DNA from: Streptomyces bikiniensis
GTDB taxonomy: Bacteria; Actinomycetota; Actinomycetes; Streptomycetales; Streptomycetaceae
DNA length: 64,000 nt
Direction of reading: 5' to 3'
NCBI GenBank assembly: GCA_000716465.1
Contig: JNWL01000014.1
Location: 54,882 to 118,881, forward strand
Every line of letters begins with the position of its first letter. Positions within the stretch are counted from its first letter, which is position 1. This document shows positions 25,984 to 36,519 of the stretch, piece after piece. The notes under the pieces were generated by a model. It was not told the origin of the DNA, ran no database searches, and saw only the letters and a program-made list of their open reading frames with translations. Both the position numbers and the translations under genes were made by a program.

Positions 25984-26871
25984 ATGTCCCACGACAACCC
26001 CCTGCGGGGGCGGACGGCGGTCGTGACGGGCGCGGCACGCGGCCTGGGAGCCGGGCTCGCCAGGGAACTGGCCGGCCGGGGCATGCGGATCGCCCTGCTC
26101 GGCCGGGAGCGCGAGACCCTGGAACGGGTGGCGCGGGAGCTGCCCCCGGGCAGCCGGTGCTACGAGGTCGACGTGACGGACGACGACCTCATGGAACGGA
26201 CGGCCCGCCGGGTGACGCGCGACCTGGGGGAGCCCTCCGTCGTGATCGCCAACGCGGGCGTCGCCGAGGGCGGCCCGTTCGCCGCGTCCGACCCGAGGAC
26301 CTGGAACCGCGTCGTCGAGGTCAACCTCATGGGCAGCGCGACCACGGCCAGGGTCTTCCTGCCGGGTCTGCTCGCCTCGCGGGGGTACTTCCTCCAGGTG
26401 GCCTCGACCGCCGCCTTCGGATCGGCCCCCATGATGAGCGCCTACTGCGCCTCGAAGGCGGGGGCCGAGTCGTTCGCCCGGTCGCTGCGCGCGGAGTGCG
26501 CCCACCGGGGCGTCGCGGTCGGCGTCGCGTACCTGCACTGGACGGACACCGACATGGTGCGGGACGTGGACGCCCACGACGTCCTGCGCGAGCTCCGCGC
26601 CCACATGCCCCGCCCCGCGCGCAGGGTGTACCCCGTGGAGACGGTGGCGTCCTGGCTGGCCGAGGCGGTCCGCCGTCGCTCCGCCACCGTCTACGCGCCC
26701 CCCTGGCTGCGCCTCGTGCAGCCCGTCCGCCCCCTCCTGCCCGCGCTCGTGGCGTGGTCCTCGGCGAGGACCCTGCCCCGTCTGGAGGAGGAGGGCGCCC
26801 TGCGCCCTACGGGGCTGCTCGGACCCGGCGGCCTCGCCGCCGGGGAGGGGCCGGACCGTGGCGGCCGTTGA
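25984..26871 (+). CDS. SDR family NAD(P)-dependent oxidoreductase
   Basis: A 295-residue classical short-chain dehydrogenase. The cofactor motif is TGAARGLG (about 15-22), followed by VANAG-like VIANAGVAEGG, and NLMGSATTA. The catalytic Ser is in VASTAAFGSAPMMSAYCASKAGAESFARSL, with Tyr-x3-Lys as YCASK. A C-terminal hydrophobic region LRLVQPVRPLLPALVAW may touch the membrane, as in YqjQ-like members. GGAGGAAC precedes the ATG. Substrate unknown. It is divergent from rsbR. Confidence 0.9.
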   Translation: MSHDNPLRGRTAVVTGAARGLGAGLARELAGRGMRIALLGRERETLERVARELPPGSRCYEVDVTDDDLMERTARRVTRDLGEPSVVIANAGVAEGGPFAASDPRTWNRVVEVNLMGSATTARVFLPGLLASRGYFLQVASTAAFGSAPMMSAYCASKAGAESFARSLRAECAHRGVAVGVAYLHWTDTDMVRDVDAHDVLRELRAHMPRPARRVYPVETVASWLAEAVRRRSATVYAPPWLRLVQPVRPLLPALVAWSSARTLPRLEEEGALRPTGLLGPGGLAAGEGPDRGGR

Positions 26872-26898
26872 CCCGCGTCCCCGCCGCCCGGCGGGTTG

Positions 26899-26930
26899 AC
26901 CCGGCCGGACCACATGCGATCCGGCCGGGT
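26899..26930 (+). terminator. Hairpin terminator after the SDR gene
   Basis: ACCCGGCCGGA (26899-26909) pairs perfectly with TCCGGCCGGGT (26920-26930) around a 10-base loop. Confidence 0.7.
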
Positions 26931-26963
26931 GTGCCCCTCCCGGGCCGGGGGCAGAGGGGGTAC

Positions 26964-27410
26964 ATGACCAACGATGATGATCACCGGGGCCGCCGCGTAC
27001 GTCCCGAGAACGTCGACGACCTCACGGTGGAGGCGCTGGGCTCGCTCTCCAAGGCACTGGAGACCACCGAACGGGCCCGCGGCCACCTGTACTCCTTCCA
27101 CCAGCTGACCGGCACCGCCGACCTGGAGCTGGACAGGGCGGTGGCGCTGCTCAGGCGGGCCGGCCACGAGGAGTGGGCCGCTCTCGTCGAACGGGAGGTC
27201 CTCGGCCGCAACGTCATCCCGGGACACTGGACGTTCCAGCTGGTCGAGTCCTACGACCGGACGTACTACGAGCCGTTCAAGAAGGTCGAACGCGACGCCG
27301 TCGCGGCCCTCGCCGAGGGCCGCCCCCACCTCTACGAGGCGGAGATGAAGGAGCGGCGGCGCACGCACGGCCACCGGGACCACACCGCGACCCCCGAGGA
27401 GACGCCCTAG
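26964..27410 (+). CDS. Conserved small acidic protein, function unknown
   Basis: A 148-residue hydrophilic, mainly helical protein. VEALGSLSKALETTERARGH and LYSFHQLTGTADLELDRAVA are followed by IPGHWTFQLVESYDRTYYEP and a charged tail EMKERRRTHGHRDH. I recognise it only as a conserved actinobacterial hypothetical. No signal peptide or membrane segment. A strong AGAGGGGG lies before the ATG, and a terminator separates it from the SDR gene, so it is transcribed alone. Confidence 0.75.
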   Translation: MTNDDDHRGRRVRPENVDDLTVEALGSLSKALETTERARGHLYSFHQLTGTADLELDRAVALLRRAGHEEWAALVEREVLGRNVIPGHWTFQLVESYDRTYYEPFKKVERDAVAALAEGRPHLYEAEMKERRRTHGHRDHTATPEETP

Positions 27411-27656
27411 CGGTACCGCCCTGTCCGGCACCTTCCCCGTGCCACCGGCCCCGTCCCGGCGTCATGGGCGTCGACCTCTTCGCAGGCGTCTCCGTGGGGA
27501 CCGCGAAGGCCGGCCCCGCCGGCCGCGAGACCCGGGCGAACGACGTGCGCAGGGTGACGTACGAGGACGGGGACCGGATCGGGTCCGGGGACGCTCCGCT
27601 CCGATCACGCCCCGCGATCCGGAGGCGGCGGGCCGAAGAACGGGTAGGGCTGTTCC

Positions 27657-28139
27657 GTGCAGACATTTCTCCCCCATGCCGGATTCGCCGACTCGGCCGC
27701 CGTGCTCGACCCGAAGCGGCTGGGCAAACAGCGCGTCGAGGCCCTCCAGGTCCTCCGGGGGCTCACCGTCCCCGGATACGGGTGGCGCCGGCACCCCGCG
27801 GTGCGGATGTGGGCCGGTTACGAGGAGGCCCTGGTGCGCTACGGCCTCGACGTCTGCGGCGTCTGGACGGCCGGGGGCCGTTCCGACACCTGCGCCGCCA
27901 CCCTCACGCGCGACTACCTCGCCCTGGCCCCCGGGCGAGGGGTGAGGGAACAGGACGAGCTCGCGGCGGCCGGCGAGCTGCCGCCCTGGCTCGGCGACCC
28001 CGCGTTCCACCGCAGTCACCGGTCCGCGCTGGTGCGCAAGGCCCCGGAGGTCTACCGCGACCTCTTCCCGGGAGTTCCCGACGACCTTCCCTACGTCTGG
28101 CCCCGGTCCGACCGGGAGGGCGGGTCCGCCCGCTCCTGA
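27657..28139 (+). CDS. MSMEG_6728/Pyr_excise-like protein (possible pyrimidine-dimer glycosylase)
   Basis: A 160-residue protein. QTFLPHAGFADSAAVLDPKR, LGKQRVEALQVLRGL, HPAVRMWAGYEEALVRYGL and LGDPAFHRSHRSALVRK match the MSMEG_6728 family. I associate this family with the T4 endonuclease V-like Pyr_excise fold; catalytic activity is not shown for it as far as I know. The GTG is preceded by TAGGGC with a 6-base gap and no Shine-Dalgarno, so it is probably leaderless. The next gene is a photoproduct-lyase relative, which supports a role in UV lesion handling. Confidence 0.75.
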   Translation: MQTFLPHAGFADSAAVLDPKRLGKQRVEALQVLRGLTVPGYGWRRHPAVRMWAGYEEALVRYGLDVCGVWTAGGRSDTCAATLTRDYLALAPGRGVREQDELAAAGELPPWLGDPAFHRSHRSALVRKAPEVYRDLFPGVPDDLPYVWPRSDREGGSARS

Positions 28140-28262
28140 GCCGCCGCCCGCGGCCCTCCGGCGGACCGGCTCCCTACACTGGAGAGGACGCCGAGGCAGA
28201 GGCCCGGCCGCCGACAGCGCCCGCCCCGGCGGCGCGCGCCGGCCCAGCGCAGCGGAGTGGAC

Positions 28263-29438
28263 ATGCGAAGGCGTTCCGAAGGACCGGGGGAGGGGGCCGA
28301 GGGTCTGTTCGACGTGGGCGAGCTCGCGGCCGCCCCCGCCGGAGAGACGCACGACCGGCCGTTCCGCGACGGGGAGCGGGCGCGCCGAATGCTCGACGTG
28401 GCGGAGATCCACGCCGAACCCGCCGCCGCGGACTCCCTGCGGGGGCGGCAGATCATCGCGCGCTTCCCCGGGGCCCGGATCGTGGAGACGGAGTCCCACT
28501 GGCGCGTCCCGCACCTGCACGGCAACGCCGGGAACGTGGAGCGCTGGGTGAGGACCAAGCGCGACACCCTGGTCCTCGGGGAGCGGAAGTCCTTCGGCGT
28601 CCGGCCCAACGGCCGCTCCGCCGACTGGATCGCCCCCGGCCTCTCCAACGGCTGCGCCATGGCCTGCGCGTACTGCTACGTCCCGCGCCGCAAGGGCTTC
28701 GCCAACCCCGTCACCGTCTTCACCAACGTGGACCGCGTCCTGGCCGCCCTGGGCCGGCACGTCGCCGCCGCCGGACCGAAACGGGAACCCAACCAGTGCG
28801 ACGACCGGGCCTGGGTCTACGACATCGGGGAGAACGGCGACTGCGCGGTCGACGACCTGATCAGCGACAACACCGCCGACCTGGTCCGGGCCTTCCGCCG
28901 GTGGCCCACCGCCAAGGCGTCCTTCGCCACCAAGTTCGTCAACCCGGACCTGCTGCGGCTCGACCCGCGGGGCCGTACGCGCATCCGCTTCTCCGTGATG
29001 CCGCCGGACGACTCCAGGCTCCTCGACATCCGGACGAGCCCGGTCCCGGACCGCCTGGCCGCGGCCGCCGACTTCCTGGACGCCGGGTACGAGGTCCACT
29101 TCAACCTCTCCCCGGTGGTGATCCGTCCGGGCTGGCAACAGGCATGGGACGAACTGCTCCGCGCCATGGACGACGTGCTCCCCCGCAGGGTGAAGGACCG
29201 GGCCGCGGCGGAGGTCATCATGCTGACGCACAACGAGGACCTCCACGAGGTCAACCTCGGGTGGCACCCCCGTGCCGAGGAGGTCCTGTGGCGCCCGGAC
29301 CTCCAGCAGCCGAAGCGTTCCGAGAACGGCGCGCGGAACGTGCGCTACCGCACGGGCACCAAGGCGTCCGCCGTCGAGTCGCTGCGCCGCCTGATCGAGG
29401 CGCGCGCCCCGTGGCTGCGGGTGCGGTACGCCTTCTGA
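28263..29438 (+). CDS. Spore photoproduct lyase family radical SAM protein
   Basis: A 391-residue radical SAM enzyme. The 4Fe-4S cysteines are Cys131, Cys135 and Cys138 (NGCAMACAYCYVPRRKGFAN). SplB-like features follow: VYDIGENGDCAVDD, FATKFVNPDLL and RIRFSVMPPDDSRLLDIRT, and near the end LTHNEDLHEVNLGWHP. In endospore formers SplB reverts spore photoproduct; in Streptomyces the substrate is not established. GGAG sits 5 bases before the ATG and a TACACT -10 lies at 28175-28180. It follows the Pyr_excise-like gene by 123 bp. Confidence 0.88.
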   Translation: MRRRSEGPGEGAEGLFDVGELAAAPAGETHDRPFRDGERARRMLDVAEIHAEPAAADSLRGRQIIARFPGARIVETESHWRVPHLHGNAGNVERWVRTKRDTLVLGERKSFGVRPNGRSADWIAPGLSNGCAMACAYCYVPRRKGFANPVTVFTNVDRVLAALGRHVAAAGPKREPNQCDDRAWVYDIGENGDCAVDDLISDNTADLVRAFRRWPTAKASFATKFVNPDLLRLDPRGRTRIRFSVMPPDDSRLLDIRTSPVPDRLAAAADFLDAGYEVHFNLSPVVIRPGWQQAWDELLRAMDDVLPRRVKDRAAAEVIMLTHNEDLHEVNLGWHPRAEEVLWRPDLQQPKRSENGARNVRYRTGTKASAVESLRRLIEARAPWLRVRYAF

Positions 29439-29469
29439 CCGCGACGGGAGCCCGTGCCGCCGGCCGGTT

Positions 29470-29504
29470 CCTCCGTACGGACAGTCCCCCTGTCCGTACG
29501 GAGG
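29470..29504 (+). terminator. Strong hairpin terminator after the photolyase-family gene
   Basis: CCTCCGTACGGACAG (29470-29484) and CTGTCCGTACGGAGG (29490-29504) form a perfect 15-bp stem with a 5-base loop, followed by GTTTCG. Confidence 0.85.
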
Positions 29505-29560
29505 GTTTCGGGGCACACGTACGGGGACGGCCGATGGGCGGCCGGACAGGAGGCGCAGCC

Positions 29561-29767
29561 ATGGCACAGGCATCCCGACCCGTTCCGGCGGCGGACGAGG
29601 TCCGCGCGGCCCTGGAAGAGGTGTCCGACCCCACCGCGAGGGCCGTGGTCCTGGCCCTGCTCGGGGTCCGCGACGAGCTGAGGGCCGTGTCCGAGCGCGC
29701 GGGCCGGATGGACGCGCGGATGAAGCAGCTGAACCAGTACCTCGGGGCCCTCGCCAACAAGCCCTGA
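29561..29767 (+). CDS. Small helical protein, function unknown
   Basis: A 68-residue protein. AADEVRAALEEVSDPTARAV and LRAVSERAGRMDARMKQLNQ form two amphipathic helices, the second coiled-coil-like. The ATG at 29561 has AGGAGG upstream with ideal spacing. It lies between two hairpin terminators and is therefore expressed alone. No function can be assigned. Confidence 0.65.
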   Translation: MAQASRPVPAADEVRAALEEVSDPTARAVVLALLGVRDELRAVSERAGRMDARMKQLNQYLGALANKP

Positions 29768-29774
29768 GCGGGTG

Positions 29775-29811
29775 GCGGTCGGGGGGCCCGGGCGAACCGC
29801 CCCCCGACCGC
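29775..29811. terminator. Bidirectional hairpin between convergent genes
   Basis: GCGGTCGGGGGG (29775-29786) pairs with CCCCCCGACCGC (29800-29811) across a 13-base loop, between the small helical gene and the anti-sigma kinase. Confidence 0.8.
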
Positions 29812-30309
29812 TCATCGGCCGGCGTCTCGTCGGCCGGAGCCGGCGGTCGGGGCCTCGTCGTCCGGGGCCTCGTCGTCCGGGGCCTCGTCGTCCGGGGTCT
29901 CGTCGTCCTCCAAGGGAAGGGCCGGGCGGAAGCACGCCGTGACCGTCTTGCCGTGCCGCTGGCAGCGCATGCTCCACTCGTCGGCGAGGGCCCGCACGAT
30001 GCTCACGCCCCGCCCCGAGACCGCCCCCTCCTCCGCGACGCGGGGGCGGGGCAGCGTCGGGTCCTCGTCGTGGACGCTGATGTGGAGGCAGTCGCCGTCC
30101 CAGGTGAGCACGAGCTGCGCGTCGCTGTGCGCGTGGAGGTGGGCGTTGGTGAGCAGCTCGGAGACGGCCAGGACGACGGAGTCCACCGTCTCCGGTTCCC
30201 GCGCGGTCCACGGCAGGGAGGCCAGGTGCCGCCGCGTCCACTGCCGGCCGGCCCGCACACCTCCGGACACGGGAAACGAGTGCGCCCACCCCATCGCCTT
30301 GACCGTCAC
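29812..30309 (-). CDS. RsbW-like HATPase anti-sigma kinase with acidic repeat tail
   Basis: A 165-residue HATPase_c_2 protein. The N-box is VLAVSELLTNAHLHAH (about 44-59), G1-like is VHDEDPTLPRPR and G2 is SGRGVSIVRALADEW. Such Streptomyces kinases bind STAS antagonists and sigma factors. The C-terminus carries four DDEAP/DDETP pentapeptides encoded by a 15-bp repeat. I prefer the GTG at 30309, which has GGAG eight bases upstream, over the GTG at 30318. No partner gene is adjacent. Confidence 0.88.
   Translation of the reverse strand: MTVKAMGWAHSFPVSGGVRAGRQWTRRHLASLPWTAREPETVDSVVLAVSELLTNAHLHAHSDAQLVLTWDGDCLHISVHDEDPTLPRPRVAEEGAVSGRGVSIVRALADEWSMRCQRHGKTVTACFRPALPLEDDETPDDEAPDDEAPDDEAPTAGSGRRDAGR
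29851..29910 (-). repeat. 15-bp tandem repeat, four copies, coding
   Basis: Three identical units GGCCTCGTCGTCCGG start at 29851, 29866 and 29881, with a fourth variant at 29896. They encode the DDEAP tail of the anti-sigma kinase. Identical copies suggest recent slippage. Confidence 0.9.
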
Positions 30310-30404
30310 GCTCTTCACTCCTTCGAGGGTCGCCCGCGTCGTCCGTACGGGACCCGGTTACCCGGCAATCGCCCCGGCAGACACGGCGGGTCCCCACGGC
30401 CCGT

Positions 30405-30436
30405 GCCCGTTCCGGCCGCCCGGGGCCGGAACGGGC
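30405..30436 (-). terminator. Hairpin terminator after katG
   Basis: GCCCGTTCCGGCC (30405-30417) and GGCCGGAACGGGC (30424-30436) form a perfect 13-bp stem with a 6-base loop, just downstream of the katG stop. Confidence 0.8.
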
Positions 30437-30444
30437 CGGTGGGT

Positions 30445-32826
<2,382 letters not shown>

Positions 32827-32891
32827 TCATCACACCGGAGCGGTGCTCGTGGAGGAACGGAGGGCGCCCACCGGGAATCAGGACGTCCCCG

Positions 32892-33254
32892 TCACCCCCG
32901 CGGCGCCGTTCCGACGGCCCGGCCGTCCTCGTTCCAGGTGACCTCCAGGACCCGTACGACGGCCTCGCGGTCGAGCGGTCCGAACACGTGGGGGAAGAGG
33001 GTCCCGTCGGGAACCCCCGGTGGCGGGGCGGGGACGGCCGCCTCCCGCTCGGTCCGGGCGGACAGCCGGTCCTCGTCGAGGACGAGCGCCAGGAGGGGCC
33101 GGGGGGAGGCGCGGTAGAAGGCGTTGACGACGGCGAGGGCGGTCGCCTCGTCGGGCGCGCAGTGGACGAAACCCTCCTCGGCCAGGGACGCGGGCGCGTA
33201 CGGCCGCTCCGGACGTGCGGACCATTCGGCGAGGGGGACGACGTGGTAGATCAT
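32892..33254 (-). CDS. DUF952 domain protein
   Basis: A 120-residue DUF952 protein. [11 protein letters not shown] starts the domain, followed by [31 protein letters not shown] and [19 protein letters not shown], all typical. Function is unknown; the fold is thought to bind a small ligand. The ATG at 33254 matches the family start, so the longer frame reading into the upstream tandem repeat is rejected. Confidence 0.85.
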   Translation of the reverse strand: MIYHVVPLAEWSARPERPYAPASLAEEGFVHCAPDEATALAVVNAFYRASPRPLLALVLDEDRLSARTEREAAVPAPPPGVPDGTLFPHVFGPLDREAVVRVLEVTWNEDGRAVGTAPRG

Positions 33255-33275
33255 GCTCCGGTTATACCGGCCCTC

Positions 33276-33390
33276 TTGTACCGGCCCCTTGTACAGGCCT
33301 CGTGCATGGACCTCGCGCACGGACCTCGCGCACGGACCTCGTACACAGGCCTCGCGCACCGGCCCCTTGCATCGGCCTCCGCCCGGGCCG
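33276..33390. repeat. 13-14-bp degenerate tandem repeat upstream of the DUF952 gene
   Basis: About seven units of the form GGACCTCGCGCAC or CGGCCCCTTGCAT follow one another, with two adjacent identical copies around 33320-33345. The array fills most of the gap between the LysR stop and the DUF952 start. Open frames through it are repetitive and not protein-like. Confidence 0.7.
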
Positions 33391-33398
33391 TCCCGGGC

Positions 33399-34346
33399 TC
33401 ACCAGGAGCGTCCCGCCGCGACCAGCGCGTCACGCACGCGCGTGACGTCGGGGTTGTCCGCCCGGCCCGGGCGCCGCACGAGGTAGCCGGTGTTGAGGGG
33501 CGGGTCCTCCGGCTCGTGGAGGAGGACGAGCGCCCCGGAGGCCAGTCCGGACGCGCAGAGGTAGCGCGGCAGCACGCTGAAACCGGCCCCGGCGGCCACC
33601 GCCGCGAGAACGCCCCGCAGATCGGGGACGGTGACGTCGGCGGGGCGGGACAGCCGCGTGCCGAAGACGTGGCGCCAGTAGCGGCGTGCGATGGGCAGGT
33701 CCTCCGCGTAGGCGACGAGGGGCACCGCGCGCAGGGCGGCCGGGACCTCCGCGGCCGGCCGGCCCCTCACCCGCCCGGCCCACGCGGGCGCGGCGACCAG
33801 GACGAACTCCTCGTCCATCAGGGGGACGGCGACCAGGGAGCGTCCGCGCGGCCGGAACGTGGCGATCACCAGGTCGTGGCGGCCCGCGCGCAGCCCGTCG
33901 AGGAGGGGTTCGGTCAGGCCCGGGGCGATCCGCAGCCGTACGCCGTCCTCCACGAGCGGGGCCAGGAGGGGCAGGACGCGGACGCAGAGCAGCTCGGCGG
34001 GGCCCGCCAGGTGGACGGGGGCGGCCCGCTCGTGGGGCGCGGCCTCGTGGCCGAGCGCGGCGGCGAGCGCGTCGAGCGGGGCCGCGACCCGGGCCGCGAG
34101 GTCGTCGGCCACGGAGGTCGGGGCGACGCCGCGCGGCAGCCGTTCGAAGAGCTCGCGGCCCGTCTGCCTCTCCAGGGAGCGGATGCGTTCGGTCACCGTG
34201 GGCTGGGAGAGGCCCAGGAGCCCGGCGGCGGCGGTGAACGAGCCGGAGCGGTGGACCGCCAGGAACGTCCGCAGCAGGTTCAGGTCCGTCACGGGCGTCG
34301 CGCCGGGTCGCCTCGTACCGCTGTCGTCGGGCTCCGTGTCGCTCAT
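33399..34346 (-). CDS. LysR family transcriptional regulator
   Basis: A 315-residue LysR-type regulator. The winged helix-turn-helix is at about 20-80 (LNLLRTFLAVHRSGSFTAAA, then GLSQPTVTERIRSLE). The effector-binding domain follows (HLAGPAELLCVRVLPLLAPL, FSVLPRYLCASGL). It lies 37 bp downstream of the DJ-1/PfpI gene on the same strand, so it is probably co-transcribed with it. Palindromes over that gene's promoter are likely binding sites. Confidence 0.92.
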   Translation of the reverse strand: MSDTEPDDSGTRRPGATPVTDLNLLRTFLAVHRSGSFTAAAGLLGLSQPTVTERIRSLERQTGRELFERLPRGVAPTSVADDLAARVAAPLDALAAALGHEAAPHERAAPVHLAGPAELLCVRVLPLLAPLVEDGVRLRIAPGLTEPLLDGLRAGRHDLVIATFRPRGRSLVAVPLMDEEFVLVAAPAWAGRVRGRPAAEVPAALRAVPLVAYAEDLPIARRYWRHVFGTRLSRPADVTVPDLRGVLAAVAAGAGFSVLPRYLCASGLASGALVLLHEPEDPPLNTGYLVRRPGRADNPDVTRVRDALVAAGRSW

Positions 34347-34383
34347 GGCGAAAGACCGTCCGCGTCCGTGTGCCGGTGTGTGG

Positions 34384-35079
34384 TCAGGCGAGGCGTGCGA
34401 CGACCTCGGCCGCGAGCGGGGCGGACGAGGCGGGATTCTGGCCGGTGACCAGGTTCCGGTCCACGACGACCTTCGGCGCCCACGGCTCGCCCGCCACCAC
34501 GTTCACGCCCGCGTCGGTCAGACGGGTCTCCAGGAGCCACGCGGCCCTGTCCGCCAGGCCGCCCTGGGCCTCCTCGGCGTTGGTGAAGGCGGCGGCCTCG
34601 TAACCGGCGAAGGCGTTCGTGCCGTCGGGCCGGGTGGCGGCGAGGAGCGCGGCGGGCCCGTGGCAGACGACGGCGACGAGCTTGCCGGAGTCGAGGGCGT
34701 CCACGAGCAGCCGGCCGGAGACGGGATCGACGGCGAGGTCCTCCATGGGCCCGTGGCCGCCGGGGTAGAAGACGGCGTCGTACGCGTCGAGGTCCACGTC
34801 GTCCAGGCCGATCGGGTGCTTGATCGCCTCGATCGAGGCGAGCGCGGCGGCGGTCTTCCCGGCGCCCTCCGGCCCGCCGTTGTGCTCGGGCGCCAGGCTG
34901 CCCTCGTCCACGGTGGGGACGACGCCGCCGGGGGTGGCGACGACGACCTCGTGGCCGGCCTCCGCGAACGCCTCGTAGGGGGCGACGACCTCCTCCGCCC
35001 AGAAGCCGGTGGGGTGCTCGGTGCCGTCGGCGAGGGTCCAGTGATCGGCGCCGGTCATCACGAAGAGGATCTTGGACAC
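34384..35079 (-). CDS. DJ-1/PfpI family protein (type 1 glutamine amidotransferase-like)
   Basis: A 231-residue protein of the DJ-1/ThiJ/PfpI superfamily, close to the Hsp31/YDR533c group of glyoxalase III-like proteins. It has Glu29 (FWAEEVVAPYEAF), the strand AYDAVFYPGGHGPMEDL, and nucleophile Cys139 in VAVVCHGPAALL. The GTG at 35079 has GGAG six bases upstream; an internal ATG would cut the first strand. It is followed by the LysR gene that may control it. Confidence 0.9.
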   Translation of the reverse strand: MSKILFVMTGADHWTLADGTEHPTGFWAEEVVAPYEAFAEAGHEVVVATPGGVVPTVDEGSLAPEHNGGPEGAGKTAAALASIEAIKHPIGLDDVDLDAYDAVFYPGGHGPMEDLAVDPVSGRLLVDALDSGKLVAVVCHGPAALLAATRPDGTNAFAGYEAAAFTNAEEAQGGLADRAAWLLETRLTDAGVNVVAGEPWAPKVVVDRNLVTGQNPASSAPLAAEVVARLA

Positions 35080-35122
35080 GGAAGTCTCCGGGGGAGTGCG
35101 GGGAAGCGGGGGTACGTCTCCG

Positions 35123-35152
35123 ACCGTAGACCGGCGTCCGGAGGTCCACCAA
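35123..35152 (-). promoter_or_regulatory. Promoter of the DJ-1/PfpI-LysR genes
   Basis: Minus-strand TTGGTG (plus 35152-35147) and TACGGT (plus 35128-35123) are 18 bp apart and close to the Streptomyces housekeeping consensus, 44 bp before the GTG. Confidence 0.5.
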
Positions 35153-35193
35153 TGGGGAGACCCATGGCTGCCATCGGAACTCCTATGGCAGCC
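35153..35193. promoter_or_regulatory. Two palindromes upstream of the DJ-1/PfpI promoter, likely LysR sites
   Basis: ATGGG-GAGA-CCCAT (35153-35166) abuts the -35. GGCTGCCAT (35166-35174) and ATGGCAGCC (35185-35193) form a 9-bp inverted repeat with a 10-bp spacer. Position and spacing suit activation and recognition sites of a LysR regulator. Confidence 0.5.
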
Positions 35194-35308
35194 CGGGAAC
35201 AGGGCCGCCCCCGCGCGCCGGGGCCCCCGCCGGTGGGATCCTGGAACCGTCGGAAGGGGTCGCGCCGGTGCGCACGGCCCGCTGCCGGACGGTGCGAGGA
35301 GGCAGACC

Positions 35309-35608
35309 ATGACCCGCACTCTGGAGTGGACGGTCGGTGTGGAGCTGGTCGAGGACGGCGGTACGACCCGGGCCGAGGCCCGGCTGAGCACCGGGACCTC
35401 GACGCTCACGGGCCGCGGTTCCGCCCGCTGCAACCCGACGGACAGGGACGTGCCCGCGATCGGCGACGAGCTCGCCGCGAGCCGCGCGATGAAGGACCTG
35501 GCGGGCAAGCTGATGCGGGAGGCCGACCGGGAGATGGAGGCGGCGGGCGCGGGGACCGTGCCGCAGCGCACCGGCCCCGGCTACGGCTGGCCGGAGGCGG
35601 TCTCCTGA
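35309..35608 (+). CDS. DUF1876 domain protein
   Basis: A 99-residue protein of the dsRBD-like DUF1876 family. WTVGVELVEDGGTTRAEARL, then GRGSARCNPTDRDVPAIGDE and LAASRAMKDLAGKLM, are diagnostic. Function unknown, common in actinobacteria. GAGGAGG precedes the ATG. It stands alone, divergent from the DJ-1 gene. Confidence 0.88.
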   Translation: MTRTLEWTVGVELVEDGGTTRAEARLSTGTSTLTGRGSARCNPTDRDVPAIGDELAASRAMKDLAGKLMREADREMEAAGAGTVPQRTGPGYGWPEAVS

Positions 35609-35654
35609 CGGACGTCGAGGACGAGGCCGGCTCCCCTTCCGGGGGGCCGGACCC

Positions 35655-35760
35655 GGCTCTCCCGAGGACTGGCCTCGGTCTCCCGGGGGACCTGACCCGC
35701 CCCTCCCGAGGACTGGCCCCGGTCTCCCGGGGGACCGGACCCGGCCTCCCGAGATCCGGA
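35655..35760. repeat. 44-bp direct repeat, two copies and a partial third
   Basis: TCCCGAGGACTGGC...GGTCTCCCGGGGGACC is repeated from 35660 and 35704, and TCCCGAG recurs at 35747. It lies between the convergent DUF1876 and CBS genes. No coding sense. Confidence 0.75.
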
Positions 35761-35777
35761 TCGGCCCGGCCCGCCTC

Positions 35778-36380
35778 TCAGGCCCCGCCTTCCCCCTCCT
35801 CGTACGTCAGCCTGTCCACGACCTCCACCACCCCGTCCACCGTCTCGCACAGCCGGACCAGGATCGGGCCGATCCCCGGCCGTTCCAGCGCGCCGCTCAG
35901 GGTCACCCGGCCCTCGTCCACGTCGATGTGCACGGCGGCGGGGGAGAGGCGCAGGATCCGGACGACCACGTCCTCGCGGATCTCCTCCTGGATGGAGCGG
36001 TCCCTGCGCAGGAACAGCTGGAGCAGGTCGCTCCGGCTCAGCACCCCGATCAGCCGCCCGTCCGCGTCCACGACCGGCAGTCGCTTCACCCGGTGCCGCT
36101 CCATCCGCCGGGCCGCCTCGACCGCCGTCCACGACGGCCGGGCCGTGACGACCGGGCTCGTCATCATGGCCTCCGCCGTGCTCGGCCCGTCCTTCGCCGT
36201 GTGCCGCCGCAGCAGGTCCGCCTCGGAGACGACGCCCACCGGCCGGTTCTCGTCGTCCACCACCGGGACCGCGGTGATGCCGTACTCGTCGAGGAGCCGC
36301 GCGATCTCCTTGAACGGCGTCCCGCGCTGCACCGCGACCGCGGTGGGCGTCATCAGGTCCGCGACACTGCGGTGCCTCAT
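35778..36380 (-). CDS. CBS-domain pair with BON domain
   Basis: A 200-residue protein. Two CBS motifs (about 8-65: VADLMTPTAVAVQRGTPFKE, VVDDENRPVGVVSEADLL; and about 78-130: VTARPSWTAVEAARRMERHR, VVDADGRLIGVLSRSDLL) form a nucleotide-sensing Bateman module. The C-terminal BON domain (about 140-195) has HIDVDEGRVTLSGALERPG. In actinobacteria such proteins are often dormancy or energy-stress related. The ATG at 36380 fits the family start MRHRSVADLM. Confidence 0.9.
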   Translation of the reverse strand: MRHRSVADLMTPTAVAVQRGTPFKEIARLLDEYGITAVPVVDDENRPVGVVSEADLLRRHTAKDGPSTAEAMMTSPVVTARPSWTAVEAARRMERHRVKRLPVVDADGRLIGVLSRSDLLQLFLRRDRSIQEEIREDVVVRILRLSPAAVHIDVDEGRVTLSGALERPGIGPILVRLCETVDGVVEVVDRLTYEEGEGGA

Positions 36381-36519
36381 CGTCCGTTCCGTCCCTTCTG
36401 CGTTCCGGATTCCATGATCCCGCACCGGGGACCGCGGCGGAGCGAGGGGGTGGAGCGAGGACACAGTGGGAGAGGGCACGGCGAGGGCGAGGAAACGGCG
36501 AGGGAGAAGACACGGCGAG

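Noticed and set aside
29470..29504. 15-bp perfect inverted repeat considered as a transposon end
   Set aside because: Arms are only 5 bases apart, directly follow a stop codon, and no transposase is near. It is a terminator hairpin.
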